From: Hyphomicrobiaceae bacterium UBA7697
GTDB lineage: Bacteria > Pseudomonadota > Alphaproteobacteria > Rhizobiales > Methyloligellaceae
Length of the DNA stretch: 64,000 nucleotides
Assembly (NCBI GenBank): GCA_002482645.1
Contig: DLGJ01000005.1
Location: forward strand, 489,437-553,436
Reading direction: 5' to 3'
Shown here: in pieces, positions 43,912-52,170 of the stretch
Numbering within the stretch: position 1 is the first letter of the stretch
Layout of the letters: each line of letters opens with the position of its first letter
Notes under the pieces: generated by a model
What the model was told of the DNA's origin: nothing
The model's input: the letters and a program-made list of their open reading frames with translations, nothing else
The model's database searches: none
Made by a program: the position numbers and the translations under genes

Positions 43912-45725
43912 AGCTCACCGAACGACAGCAGGCGATCATGGATGCTAACGGCCACCTGCTTGTTACAGGTGGGCCCGGCTCCGGGAAAACCACAATTTCT
44001 ATTCTCAAAGCGGCACAAATAGCCGAGCACCAACTTCGCCCTGGTGGCAAAATTCTATTCCTTAGTTTTGCTCGCGCGACCGTCTCGCGAGTCGTGGAGG
44101 CGATCGAATTCGAGCAGCAGATACCGCGCGAGCACAAGAGACGTATTGACGTTGAGACCTACCATTCCTTCTTTTGGCGCATTCTTAAAACGCATGGCTA
44201 TTTGGTTGGGCTTCCAAGGTCGATATCGATCCTAACGCCGCCCGCGGAGGCGATCGCCCTCTCGACAATCCGTAGTGCATATCCAGCTGACTCGAAGCTG
44301 ACTGATGCAGCAAAAACGGAAAAAGCAGCAAAGGAAAATGAGGAACGCATGCGGCTTGCGCGTGAGGAAGGCCGCATCTGCTTTGACCTATTCGCGCCCT
44401 TCGTTGCAGACAACCTGCACGGATGCGAACGAATTCGACGACTCATCGGAACCATGTATCCGGTCATCATTCTCGATGAGTTTCAGGACACAAATGCTGA
44501 GCAGTGGCGCGTTGTTCAAGCGTTAGGACAATTCAGCATCCTCATTGCGCTTGCTGACCCCGAACAGCGCATATACGACTGGATAGGCGCCGATCCGGCG
44601 CGTCTCGATCAATTCAGAGAGACGTTCGCCCCTGCCGAGATAGACCTAAGCACCGAAAACCACCGAAGCCCTGGCAAAGACATTGCCGCGTTTGGCAACG
44701 ACATCCTCAAGGGAAAATTTCGCAAAGAGCCCTATGTGGGGGTAGAAGTGATGGGTTATCAGCCAGGCGCTGATCCGGCATTCACAGCGCTTGTGACAGC
44801 GACCTACAAGGCGCGGAAGCGGCTAGCGCAAGGTGGACCCGACTGGTCTCTCGCCATCCTAGTCCCCACGAAAAAGATGACCCGGTTCGTCTCTGACGCA
44901 TTCCGCCAACCTCCGGCAGGAATGGCCGCGATTCCCCATTCTGCGGTTATAGAGATGGAAGCAGCTATCCTCGGTGCGGAGCTGATTGCCTTTCTGATGC
45001 AGCCCGATGTAGATGGCCGCCATCTCGAACAGTGCACCGATTTGCTGTGCGGATATTTTCATGGAAAAGGCGGCGATTCACCCACGCAAAATGATCTTCA
45101 AGAAGCAAGAAGAATTCGAAAGGCTTATGAAGAGTGGCTTGCTCGTCGGGCAACAGGCAAAGCGATGCGAAAAAACAGCATCCTGATAGCGATACTGGCC
45201 GCCTATGACGCGGTTCGTGCACTTCCGCTGACGGGCGATCCCGACAAAGACTGGCGCGCCATACGGCGTGTCTTGGAGGGTTGCGACTGCCCGCGACTAA
45301 AGGACCTCGCGCAGGAAGCACGCAACGTACGACTGCTGGAACGTGGAACACAGCTCCGGCAGGAACTATCCCAAGAGTGGCGTAATACAGGTGCATATAC
45401 TAATGCACTGGCAATCACACGGCAGGCTTTCGTTCAAGAGCATTTCTCCACCAAGGCCAAACCAGAAAGAGGCGTGGTGGTAATGAACATGCACAAGGCC
45501 AAAGGAAAGCAATTTGACGAGGTGATTATTTTCGAAGGCTGGCCGCGTGTGGCAAAAGGAAAGATCGTTGCGAACCTTGATAGAATTGTTCGGAGAAATG
45601 AACGCGATCAGATTAGCGATCAATCACGACAGAATCTTCGTGTGAGTGTCACTCGTGGCAGGCAGCAGACAACGCTATTAACACCTCAGGGTGATGCTTG
45701 CGTCTTGCTGATAGGCGATGACTGA
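43908..45725 (+). CDS. gajB: UvrD/PcrA-like helicase, GajB-like
   Basis: A 605-residue SF1A helicase. Walker A GGPGSGKTT lies at residues 21–29, FLSFARATVSRVVE gives motif Ia, IILDEFQDTN near residue 190 is the DEXQ-box motif II, and DPEQRIYDWIGA, STENHRSPG and VMNMHKAKGKQFDEV follow as motifs III to V. VSVTRGRQQTTLL gives motif VI. The GTG start overlaps the gajA-like stop (GTGA). The pair GajA–GajB forms the Gabija anti-phage complex, in which GajB senses DNA ends and activates GajA. It is longer than the GajB first described (about 494 residues), with an extra central insertion. Confidence 0.8.
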   Translation: MKLTERQQAIMDANGHLLVTGGPGSGKTTISILKAAQIAEHQLRPGGKILFLSFARATVSRVVEAIEFEQQIPREHKRRIDVETYHSFFWRILKTHGYLVGLPRSISILTPPAEAIALSTIRSAYPADSKLTDAAKTEKAAKENEERMRLAREEGRICFDLFAPFVADNLHGCERIRRLIGTMYPVIILDEFQDTNAEQWRVVQALGQFSILIALADPEQRIYDWIGADPARLDQFRETFAPAEIDLSTENHRSPGKDIAAFGNDILKGKFRKEPYVGVEVMGYQPGADPAFTALVTATYKARKRLAQGGPDWSLAILVPTKKMTRFVSDAFRQPPAGMAAIPHSAVIEMEAAILGAELIAFLMQPDVDGRHLEQCTDLLCGYFHGKGGDSPTQNDLQEARRIRKAYEEWLARRATGKAMRKNSILIAILAAYDAVRALPLTGDPDKDWRAIRRVLEGCDCPRLKDLAQEARNVRLLERGTQLRQELSQEWRNTGAYTNALAITRQAFVQEHFSTKAKPERGVVVMNMHKAKGKQFDEVIIFEGWPRVAKGKIVANLDRIVRRNERDQISDQSRQNLRVSVTRGRQQTTLLTPQGDACVLLIGDD

Positions 45726-45776
45726 GTGCGGGCGGCCTGTGACAGCCGCTTTCCGCTTCTAGCCGCACGACAAGTC

Positions 45777-45796
45777 CGGTTTGCATGCACAAACCG
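45777..45796. repeat. Hairpin after the Gabija-like pair
   Basis: Seven-base arms CGGTTTG and CAAACCG enclose the loop CATGCA, 52 bases past the gajB-like stop. No T tract follows on the plus strand, so it is not a classical terminator. Confidence 0.45.
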
Positions 45797-46310
45797 CCGG
45801 GAAAAACCCCTGAGTAAGCCCGACACCATCATCGTTGAAGGCCGTGCCTATAGCTGGCGTAGCCTTTGCGTGCCGCGCAGGGCGCAGCTTGAAGCCTAGC
45901 ACAAGGCAAAGGTGAGCAACCGGCGCTGTTAACGCTCCTTGACGACTCCCGGCCGCGCCCCGGGCGCTTTGCCGAGACTTAGAATTGAAGGGGAGGCGGA
46001 GGATGCCCTTAGGCTGAGCAGGTAGTTAAACTGGTGGTAACTCGGTAGATAGAAGCCGAAATGAGCAGGAATGCGCCACGTGTGATGCCCACAGCGGGCA
46101 TCGAACCAGCGAAATCTTGGGCCTTGGCGAGTTTGTGGGCTCCTTGGATCGACGTCCGGCGTCATCGGTCTTGGTGACCCATAAATGCCAGGGAGGAAGG
46201 AAATGAGCCGGATGCGCCCGACGCACAGGCCGCTTAGTGGCCTAAGCCTGCGGCGGAAAGAGTGTCGGCCAATTGGCGGAAATCAGACGTGTTCAACATG
46301 CGATCCAAAG

Positions 46311-46334
46311 GTCTGCTAATGACCCAAAGCAGAC
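46311..46334 (-). repeat. Left cargo hairpin (MSALxQK-type intergenic repeat family)
   Basis: Arms GTCTGC and GCAGAC enclose a 12-base loop. Read on the minus strand it matches the hairpin at 53829–53852 in 17 of 24 positions, in opposite orientation. Similar hairpins are widespread noncoding repeats in Hyphomicrobiales. Confidence 0.55.
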
Positions 46335-46378
46335 AGCCGTCGAAGACGGGTTAGGAGCGAATCCCAGGCTGATGAACG

Positions 46379-46774
46379 CTAGTGCTCGGCCGGTTCCCAA
46401 TCCGGGCTGAACCCGCCCAAGGTCGGATGATACATCTCGTCGCCAGAGTGTTGGGTGAATTCGACGTTGAGACGATCTTCGGATAGGCCGAGGATATTAA
46501 TGCAGTGCGCGCAAAGTGCTTTGGCGACCGCCTCTCTTGGTTCTGGCGCCCTGCCGCTTCGTATGTCGAGCATCATCATTGATACCGGCACAGGTTCCCC
46601 GCCAACTTCAGGGATTTTCCATAGACCACCTTTCTCGAGTTCGCGAATGCCGACGCTTATCCGCCTGATGTCCATGGACATCATACGGGAATACGTCTCA
46701 CACATTGCTGCAGCGAGGCGCTTCTTGTCGCCTGGGGAGCACCGATCAGCGATATCGAGCTGCAGATAGGGCAT
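46379..46774 (-). CDS. Tautomerase-family protein
   Basis: A 131-residue protein beginning MPYLQLDIADRC; the Pro directly after the initiator Met would be the catalytic N-terminal proline of the 4-oxalocrotonate tautomerase superfamily. DKKRLAAAMCETYSRMM and later IRELEKGGLWKI fit the longer tautomerase-like group. The ATG has GGAAG upstream. It is the last gene of a leftward pair with the SDR gene, ten bases apart. It may act on unsaturated ketoacids or be a detoxifying enzyme; the substrate is unknown. Confidence 0.75.
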   Translation of the reverse strand: MPYLQLDIADRCSPGDKKRLAAAMCETYSRMMSMDIRRISVGIRELEKGGLWKIPEVGGEPVPVSMMMLDIRSGRAPEPREAVAKALCAHCINILGLSEDRLNVEFTQHSGDEMYHPTLGGFSPDWEPAEH

Positions 46775-46784
46775 TTTGAGCTTC

Positions 46785-47585
46785 CTAAGCCGCGACCCCA
46801 TAACGTGGCGCTGGCTTTGCGTTTCCGAATTTCTTCGAGAGCTCGCGCCGGTCGGCCTCCCAACGGTTCCACGCATCACCCTCATGCAGACCGGGGATAG
46901 TGACGACCTCGCCGCTGTTCAGACCAGCCAACGCCGCATCCACGGCGTCCTCCGCTGACATCGTGATGGGAGATGTCTTCTGCGCAGAATAGCCCGCCAC
47001 GTCCCAGAACTCCGTTGCCGTAGCACCAGGAAGAACAGTTTGTACGCGCACGCCTGTGTCAGCGAGGTCCTTCTGAAGCGAGTGGCCAAAGCTGATCACG
47101 TAGGACTTCGACGCGCTGTAAACGCCATTGAGGAGCTCGGATGCAATACCGACAACCGACGCGATGTTTATGATCGTACCGCTGCCTCGAGCAACGAATG
47201 AGGGCGCTACAGCGTATGTCAGTCGCGTCAGAGCGGTAATGTTTAAACCGATCATGTCCGTGATCACGTCAACGTCGGCTTGCAGAATCGAGGCAACGGA
47301 GCCGACGCCGGCATTGTTGACGAGCATGGTGATCGTTTTGTCATCTCTGAGCAGGGTCTCGATCTGGGCCAAGTCGGACCTGTCGTTTAAGTCCGCGGGA
47401 ATGGTCTTAACCTCGTGGCCCGTTTCGCCGCGAATTTGATTGGCGACAGATTCCAGACGCTCCGCATTTCTCGCTACCAAGATCAAATCATAGCCGCGCT
47501 TCGCAAGCCGGTCGGCGTAAACGGCCCCCATGCCGGACGAGGCACCGGTCACGACAGCGACGCCTTTGGATTTGGGACTGCTCAT
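46785..47585 (-). CDS. Short-chain dehydrogenase/reductase
   Basis: A 266-residue classical SDR. The NAD(P)-binding TGASSGMG is near the N-terminus, NNAG (VNNAGVG) follows, and the catalytic Ser and YxxxK are seen in NIASVVG...YSASKSY. The Arg after the first glycine motif region (ARNAERLE) suggests NADP preference, an inference. It is co-transcribed with the tautomerase and diverges from the GlxA-type regulator, which may control it. Confidence 0.85.
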   Translation of the reverse strand: MSSPKSKGVAVVTGASSGMGAVYADRLAKRGYDLILVARNAERLESVANQIRGETGHEVKTIPADLNDRSDLAQIETLLRDDKTITMLVNNAGVGSVASILQADVDVITDMIGLNITALTRLTYAVAPSFVARGSGTIINIASVVGIASELLNGVYSASKSYVISFGHSLQKDLADTGVRVQTVLPGATATEFWDVAGYSAQKTSPITMSAEDAVDAALAGLNSGEVVTIPGLHEGDAWNRWEADRRELSKKFGNAKPAPRYGVAA

Positions 47586-47650
47586 TGAATGTACTCCTCT
47601 CCGTAGTGCTGGAGAGGAATATAAGCTTGCCGCGGCGCGTCCGAAATGTC

Positions 47651-47664
47651 ATATAAGCGTATAT
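47651..47664. promoter_or_regulatory. AT-rich inverted repeat in the SDR/regulator divergent region
   Basis: ATATA and TATAT separated by four bases (AGCG). It lies in the 99-base divergent space between the SDR gene and the GlxA-type regulator. It is a possible operator or overlapping promoter element; no protein can be assigned. Confidence 0.35.
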
Positions 47665-47684
47665 TTAGGACACAATGCTGAACC

Positions 47685-48632
47685 ATGCGCCGCATCACCT
47701 TCGTCATTTATCCCGGCTACTCGGCAATGGCCCTTGCTGCTGTTTCCGTCTTCGAAACGGCCAATATGCTGGAGGGTCAAGCCCTGTACGATCTCCGCTT
47801 CGTCTCTGAGCAAGGCGGTGCGGTGAAGACCTCCTCTGGCATGCGTCTCGCCTGTGAGCCCTTCGATGCTGAGCTGGGGGACACGCTGGTCGTCGGAGGT
47901 GCGACCTTTCCCGAACCCGTGTCCCCAGCCCTAGTCGAGTTTGTAAGGGATGCGCCGCGCAACTATCGCCGCGTTGTCGCGATCTGCACTGGTGCGTTCG
48001 TGCTTGCGGATGCAGGCCTTCTAGACGGTCGTCGCGTCACGACGCACTGGCTTCATGCGCGAGAATTGCAGAGAAGGTTCCCTGGCGCGAAGGTCGAGGA
48101 AGATCGGATCTTCATAAACGATGGCCCGATCTGGACCTCGGCGGGGATGACTGCTGGAATAGATCTCGCCCTCGCTCTCGTTGAAAATGACCTTGGGCCC
48201 GCAGCCGCCAAGTCGGTTGCTCGAAAGCTCGTCGTCTATCATCGTCGCGGAGGCGGACAGTCTCAATTCTCCACGCTCCTTGAATTGGCTCCGAAATCAG
48301 ATCGCATTCAGACTGCTCTCGCCTACGCACGCGAAAACCTACACACCCCGCTAACAGTCCCTCAGCTTGCGGAGGCGGCTCATCTGAGCCCGCGGCAATT
48401 TAGTCGCGCGTTCCACGCTGAAACCGGACAGTCGCCGGCAAAGGCGATTGAAAATCTTCGCGTAGAAGCGGCTCGAGCGCTGCTGGAACAGAGCAGCCAC
48501 CCCATCGACGTTGTGGCCCGCCAGACGGGATTTAGCGATCGCGACCAGATGCGCCGCGCCTTTCTGCGCGCGTTCGGGCAGCCGCCACAGGTTCTTAGGC
48601 GGAACGCTCGAAACGAAGCAAACGGCTTGTAG
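47685..48632 (+). CDS. GlxA-type transcriptional regulator (DJ-1/PfpI plus AraC HTH)
   Basis: A 315-residue regulator. The N-terminal 190 residues form a DJ-1/PfpI-like domain (FVIYPGYSAMALAA opening; nucleophile elbow AICTGAFVLADAGLL). The C-terminal 100 residues are an AraC helix-turn-helix pair (LTVPQLAEAAHLSPRQFSRAF and HPIDVVARQTGFSDRDQ). Such proteins sense small metabolites, often amino-acid or aromatic derivatives, and usually regulate the divergent gene, here the SDR–tautomerase pair, and possibly the hydroxylase operon downstream. Confidence 0.88.
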   Translation: MRRITFVIYPGYSAMALAAVSVFETANMLEGQALYDLRFVSEQGGAVKTSSGMRLACEPFDAELGDTLVVGGATFPEPVSPALVEFVRDAPRNYRRVVAICTGAFVLADAGLLDGRRVTTHWLHARELQRRFPGAKVEEDRIFINDGPIWTSAGMTAGIDLALALVENDLGPAAAKSVARKLVVYHRRGGGQSQFSTLLELAPKSDRIQTALAYARENLHTPLTVPQLAEAAHLSPRQFSRAFHAETGQSPAKAIENLRVEAARALLEQSSHPIDVVARQTGFSDRDQMRRAFLRAFGQPPQVLRRNARNEANGL

Positions 48633-48661
48633 CCGAGTAGGCCTGCGAGACCGCCGTCATT

Positions 48662-48676
48662 GATTTGGCCCAAATC
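48662..48676. promoter_or_regulatory. 15-bp palindrome before the hydroxylase operon
   Basis: GATTTGG and CCAAATC with one central C, a perfect inverted repeat, 29 bases after the regulator stop and about 200 bases before the hydroxylase operon. It could be an operator of the GlxA-type regulator or another factor. Confidence 0.45.
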
Positions 48677-48877
48677 TAGGCATTTTTGACATTTGACGCA
48701 TTCAACCAAAGGGGCTAGTTTTCAATTGCTAGAGGCCGCGAGCATGCCGAGCGGCTGCACAAAATTTGCGCTTTCGAGGGGTCGAAGTCCGGCCCCATAG
48801 TGTGATCGTTTTAGTTCGCAGTAGGCTGGGCGCCAAAAGCGGCAAACAGCCTTACCCGCGTAAGAATGGGTGAGGCG

Positions 48878-49345
48878 ATGACCTTCAAGATCAAAGTCAA
48901 TGACGTTGAGCACGAGGTCGACGTAGACAGCGATATTCCGCTGCTTTGGGTTCTGCGCGACGTGCTGGGCATGACGGGTACGAAGTTCGGCTGCGGCCGG
49001 GCGCTGTGCGGCGCTTGTACCGTGCATGTGAACGGCATGCCGATGCGCTCCTGCGTCATGCCCGTCGGCGATCTCGGCGAATCCTCCGTCACGACCATCG
49101 AAGCCATCGGCGACACGCCGATCGGGGAGGAGCTCCAGAAGGCGTGGCTCGATCTGGAGGTGGTCCAGTGCGGCTATTGCCAGTCCGGGCAGATCATGTC
49201 TGCGGCTGCGCTCTTGGCATCGACGCCTGAGCCGACCGACCACGACATCGATACCGCCATGGCGGGCAATATCTGCCGTTGCGGCACCTATGTCCGTATT
49301 CGCGAAGCGATCAAGCAAGTCGCTCAGACCTCACAGGGAGATTGA
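48878..49345 (+). CDS. [2Fe-2S] small subunit of an isoquinoline-oxidoreductase-like molybdenum hydroxylase
   Basis: A 155-residue xanthine-oxidase-family iron-sulfur subunit. The plant-type cluster ligands Cys39, Cys44, Cys47 and Cys59 lie in FGCGRALCGAC and MRSC; the second cluster ligands Cys98, Cys101, Cys133 and Cys135 are in QCGYCQ and NICRCGTY. The sequence TGTKFGCG matches isoquinoline 1-oxidoreductase alpha subunits. Two ATGs are possible (48866 or 48878); MTFKIKVNDVEH fits the family better. The large subunit starts three bases after its stop. Confidence 0.88.
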   Translation: MTFKIKVNDVEHEVDVDSDIPLLWVLRDVLGMTGTKFGCGRALCGACTVHVNGMPMRSCVMPVGDLGESSVTTIEAIGDTPIGEELQKAWLDLEVVQCGYCQSGQIMSAAALLASTPEPTDHDIDTAMAGNICRCGTYVRIREAIKQVAQTSQGD

Positions 49346-49347
49346 GC

Positions 49348-51525
49348 GTGTCCATACGTGTGAGAGATGACACACAATCAGCAAACCTGTCCCGAAGAGG
49401 CTTTTTGCGCGCGAGCGTCGCTGCTGGCGGCGGGTTGCTTATCGCATTCAGCCTTCCGTCGCGTTTAGTGGACGCCCGAGAGACGATTGAAGCCGAGAGC
49501 TTCTCACCTGACGGGTTCATCCGGATCGATCCTTACGGTCGCGTAACCGTCATCGTTCCCCAAGTTGAGATGGGACAAGGCACCTTCACCTCATGTCCCA
49601 TGCTCATTGCGGAAGAGCTTGAAGTCGCTCTTTCTGAGATTCAAACGGAGCAAGCTCCTCCCGACGGCGCGCTCTACAGCAACAGTCTCATCGGATCTCA
49701 GGTGACCGGCGGGTCAACGTCGATCCGCGCATTTTACGAGCCCCTACGCAAGGCGGGGGCGACGGCTCGGGAGATGCTTATCGCCGCGGCCGCCACCACA
49801 TGGAGCGTCGAGCCCTCAAGCTGCCGCGCCGAGAGCGGCAACGTGATCCACGAGCCTAGCGGCCGGAAACTCGGCTATGGCGCATTGGCCGAGAAGGCTG
49901 CGATGGTGCCCGTCCCCGAGGAGGTCGCCCTCAAGGAGCCGAGCGCCTTTAAACTGATTGGCACGCCTGCCAAGCGGCTCGACACGCCCGACAAAGTCAA
50001 CGGTAAGACCATCTACGGCATCGACGCAAAAGTGCCGGGCATGAAGATCGCGACGTTGGCTATCTGCCCGGTGTTTGGCGGAAAGCTCAAGGGCGTCGAT
50101 GCCAGCAAGGCGCTTCAAATCAAGAACGTCCTGCAAGTCGTTCAAACCGCTGACACCGTGGCCGTCGTAGCCACGAACATGGGCGCGGCGAAGAAAGGCT
50201 TGGCTGCGCTCGAGATTGAGTGGGACGCGGGGCCGAATGCCAAGCTGACGACATCGGACATCGTTGCGGATATGGCAAAAGCGTCCGAGGCGGACGGCGT
50301 GCTCGTCCGCCATGAGGGTGACGTTCCGAAGGCCCTGGAAGACGCCTCTCAGACGTTGGAGGCAATCTACGAGGTCCCGTTCCTCGCTCATACCACGATG
50401 GAGCCTCTCAACTGCACTGTGCACGTGCGCGAGGAAGGTTGCGACATCTGGGTCGGAACACAGGTGATCGGCCGCGCACAAGCCGTCGCAGCGGAATTGA
50501 CTGGGCTTCCGCCGGAAAAGGTCGTCGTGCACAACCACATGCTGGGCGGGGGGTTTGGCCGGCGTCTCGAGGTCGACTTTATTGCCAAGGCAGTTGAGAT
50601 CGCGAAGCAGGTCGATGGGCCGGTGAAGCTGATCTGGAGCCGTGAAGAAGACATCCAGCACGACCTGTACCGGCCGAGTTTTTATGACCGGCTCCATGCC
50701 GGTCTCGACTCAGACGGGATGCCAGTCGCGTGGAGTCACCGAATCTGTGGGTCGTCCGTCATTGCGCGGTGGGCTTCGCCCGCCTTCAAGGACGGGTACG
50801 ACTTTGACACTGTCGATGGTGCCCTGGAGATGCCTTACGCGATTCCCAACGTGAGGCTGCAATACGTGCGGCATGAGCCGCCTGGTATTCCGACCGGTTT
50901 TTGGCGAAGTGTTGGCCCCTCTCACAACATCTTCGTAGTCGAGAGTTTTATCGACGAGTGCGCGGCCGCGGCCAACAAGGATCCCCTAGAATATCGCCGC
51001 GCGCTCCTTGCCAAAGCGCCGCGCGCATTGGCAGTGCTCGAACTCGCGGCGGAGAAAGCCGGATGGGGCGAGAAGCTGCCCGAGCGGTCCGGTCGCGGCA
51101 TCGCCGTACAGAATGTTTTCGCGTCCTTCATGGCGCAGGTCGCCGAAGTGGAGGTCTCCAAGAGCGGCGAAGCTAACGTTAAGCGCGTCACTTGCGCGGT
51201 GGATTGCGGCGTCGTCATCAACCCGAACACCATTGAAGCGCAAGTGCAAAGTGCAATCGTCTATGGCCTCAGCGCGGCCCTGTTTGATGAGATCACGCTC
51301 AAGGATGGCAGAGTCGAACAGAGCAATTTTCATGACTACCGGGCCCTGCACATGAACGAGATGCCCTCGATCGATATCCACATAGTCAAGAGCGACGAGG
51401 CACCTGGCGGCATGGGCGAGCCCGGAACCTCGGCTTTGGTGCCGGCCGTTTTCAACGCTGTGTACGCGGCGACGGGAGTGAGGCTACGCAGGCCCCCGCT
51501 CAAAGCGGATCATTTGAAAGTTTAG
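49348..51525 (+). CDS. Molybdopterin-binding large subunit, isoquinoline-oxidoreductase-like
   Basis: A 725-residue aldehyde/xanthine oxidase-family large subunit. The N-terminus has a twin-arginine signal (SRRGFLRASVAAGG), so the complex is exported folded to the periplasm. GGFGRRLEVDF contacts the molybdopterin, and GEPGTSALVPAVFNA carries the catalytic Glu. No FAD-binding middle subunit is present, as in isoquinoline or membrane aldehyde oxidoreductases that use cytochromes as acceptors. The GTG start at 49348 gives VSIRVRDD. The likely reaction is hydroxylation of an N-heterocycle or oxidation of an aldehyde; the substrate cannot be read from the sequence. Confidence 0.87.
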   Translation: MSIRVRDDTQSANLSRRGFLRASVAAGGGLLIAFSLPSRLVDARETIEAESFSPDGFIRIDPYGRVTVIVPQVEMGQGTFTSCPMLIAEELEVALSEIQTEQAPPDGALYSNSLIGSQVTGGSTSIRAFYEPLRKAGATAREMLIAAAATTWSVEPSSCRAESGNVIHEPSGRKLGYGALAEKAAMVPVPEEVALKEPSAFKLIGTPAKRLDTPDKVNGKTIYGIDAKVPGMKIATLAICPVFGGKLKGVDASKALQIKNVLQVVQTADTVAVVATNMGAAKKGLAALEIEWDAGPNAKLTTSDIVADMAKASEADGVLVRHEGDVPKALEDASQTLEAIYEVPFLAHTTMEPLNCTVHVREEGCDIWVGTQVIGRAQAVAAELTGLPPEKVVVHNHMLGGGFGRRLEVDFIAKAVEIAKQVDGPVKLIWSREEDIQHDLYRPSFYDRLHAGLDSDGMPVAWSHRICGSSVIARWASPAFKDGYDFDTVDGALEMPYAIPNVRLQYVRHEPPGIPTGFWRSVGPSHNIFVVESFIDECAAAANKDPLEYRRALLAKAPRALAVLELAAEKAGWGEKLPERSGRGIAVQNVFASFMAQVAEVEVSKSGEANVKRVTCAVDCGVVINPNTIEAQVQSAIVYGLSAALFDEITLKDGRVEQSNFHDYRALHMNEMPSIDIHIVKSDEAPGGMGEPGTSALVPAVFNAVYAATGVRLRRPPLKADHLKV

Positions 51526-51537
51526 AGGCGACAGGAC

Positions 51538-52152
51538 ATGCGCGTTCTCCTGACGGCGTTTGGTGCGGGCTTGATGGTGCTTGCGGCTGGCATCGGGTTG
51601 TCGCTGGCAAATCCTGAGACCGGTGGCAATGCGCTGAAGCCTGTAAGCGCCTTCTCTGAAATCACCGACGAAAGCGAGCGCTCGGCCGCCATCTTCACCG
51701 AGGCGGGCAAGGTCATCCAGCATCCTAGATGCCTTAACTGCCATCCGGCGGGTAATCGCCCTACACAGGGCGAAGACCGCCATCCACACATCCCATTGGT
51801 GCTGCGGGGCGCGGGCGGCTTCGGCGAGGTCGGGATGCAATGCCCGACCTGTCACCAGCGCGCCAATGTTGACCTCGCTGGCGTGCCGGGACATCCGCTT
51901 TGGCATTTGGCGCCCATCGAGATGGCGTGGCAGGGCAAGTCGCTCGGTGAGATTTGCGTCCAGATCAAGGATCCCGAGCGGAACGGCGGCATGAGCCTGG
52001 AAGACCTGATACACCACATGTCCGAGGACTCCTTGGTGGGTTGGGGCTGGAATCCGGGCAAGGGGCGCAGCCCCGCGCCCGGCACCCAAGAGCAGTTCGG
52101 GGCTCTGATCAAAGCGTGGGTCGAGACTGGCGCCGCCTGTCCTGATCTCTAA
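51538..52152 (+). CDS. Periplasmic two-CXXCH cytochrome-like protein
   Basis: A 204-residue protein with a signal peptide or anchor (FGAGLMVLAAGIGLSL) and two heme-binding sites: CLNCH (Cys65, Cys68, His69) and CPTCH (Cys102, Cys105, His106). It lies 12 bases after the hydroxylase large subunit, so it is a probable diheme electron acceptor for the periplasmic hydroxylase. The sequence between and after the sites is not a classical cytochrome c fold, and I know of no functional study of this group. Confidence 0.75.
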   Translation: MRVLLTAFGAGLMVLAAGIGLSLANPETGGNALKPVSAFSEITDESERSAAIFTEAGKVIQHPRCLNCHPAGNRPTQGEDRHPHIPLVLRGAGGFGEVGMQCPTCHQRANVDLAGVPGHPLWHLAPIEMAWQGKSLGEICVQIKDPERNGGMSLEDLIHHMSEDSLVGWGWNPGKGRSPAPGTQEQFGALIKAWVETGAACPDL

Positions 52153-52170
52153 GCAATAAGGAGAAGACCG

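Larger units (their letters stand above)
45726..46378. other. 653-base region with no supported gene
   Basis: No convincing coding sequence. One short plus-strand fragment near 45810–45900 reads KPDTIIVEGRAYSW and then stops, which reminds me of a small protein common on plasmids and integrative elements; it may be a decayed relic. The right end holds the left cargo hairpin. The region lies between the defence block and the metabolic block and looks like the joint between two acquisitions. Confidence 0.4.

Noticed and set aside
42061..45725. Retron- or PARIS-type defence pair
   Set aside because: There is no reverse transcriptase, and the partner is a UvrD-like helicase rather than AriB, so Gabija fits best.
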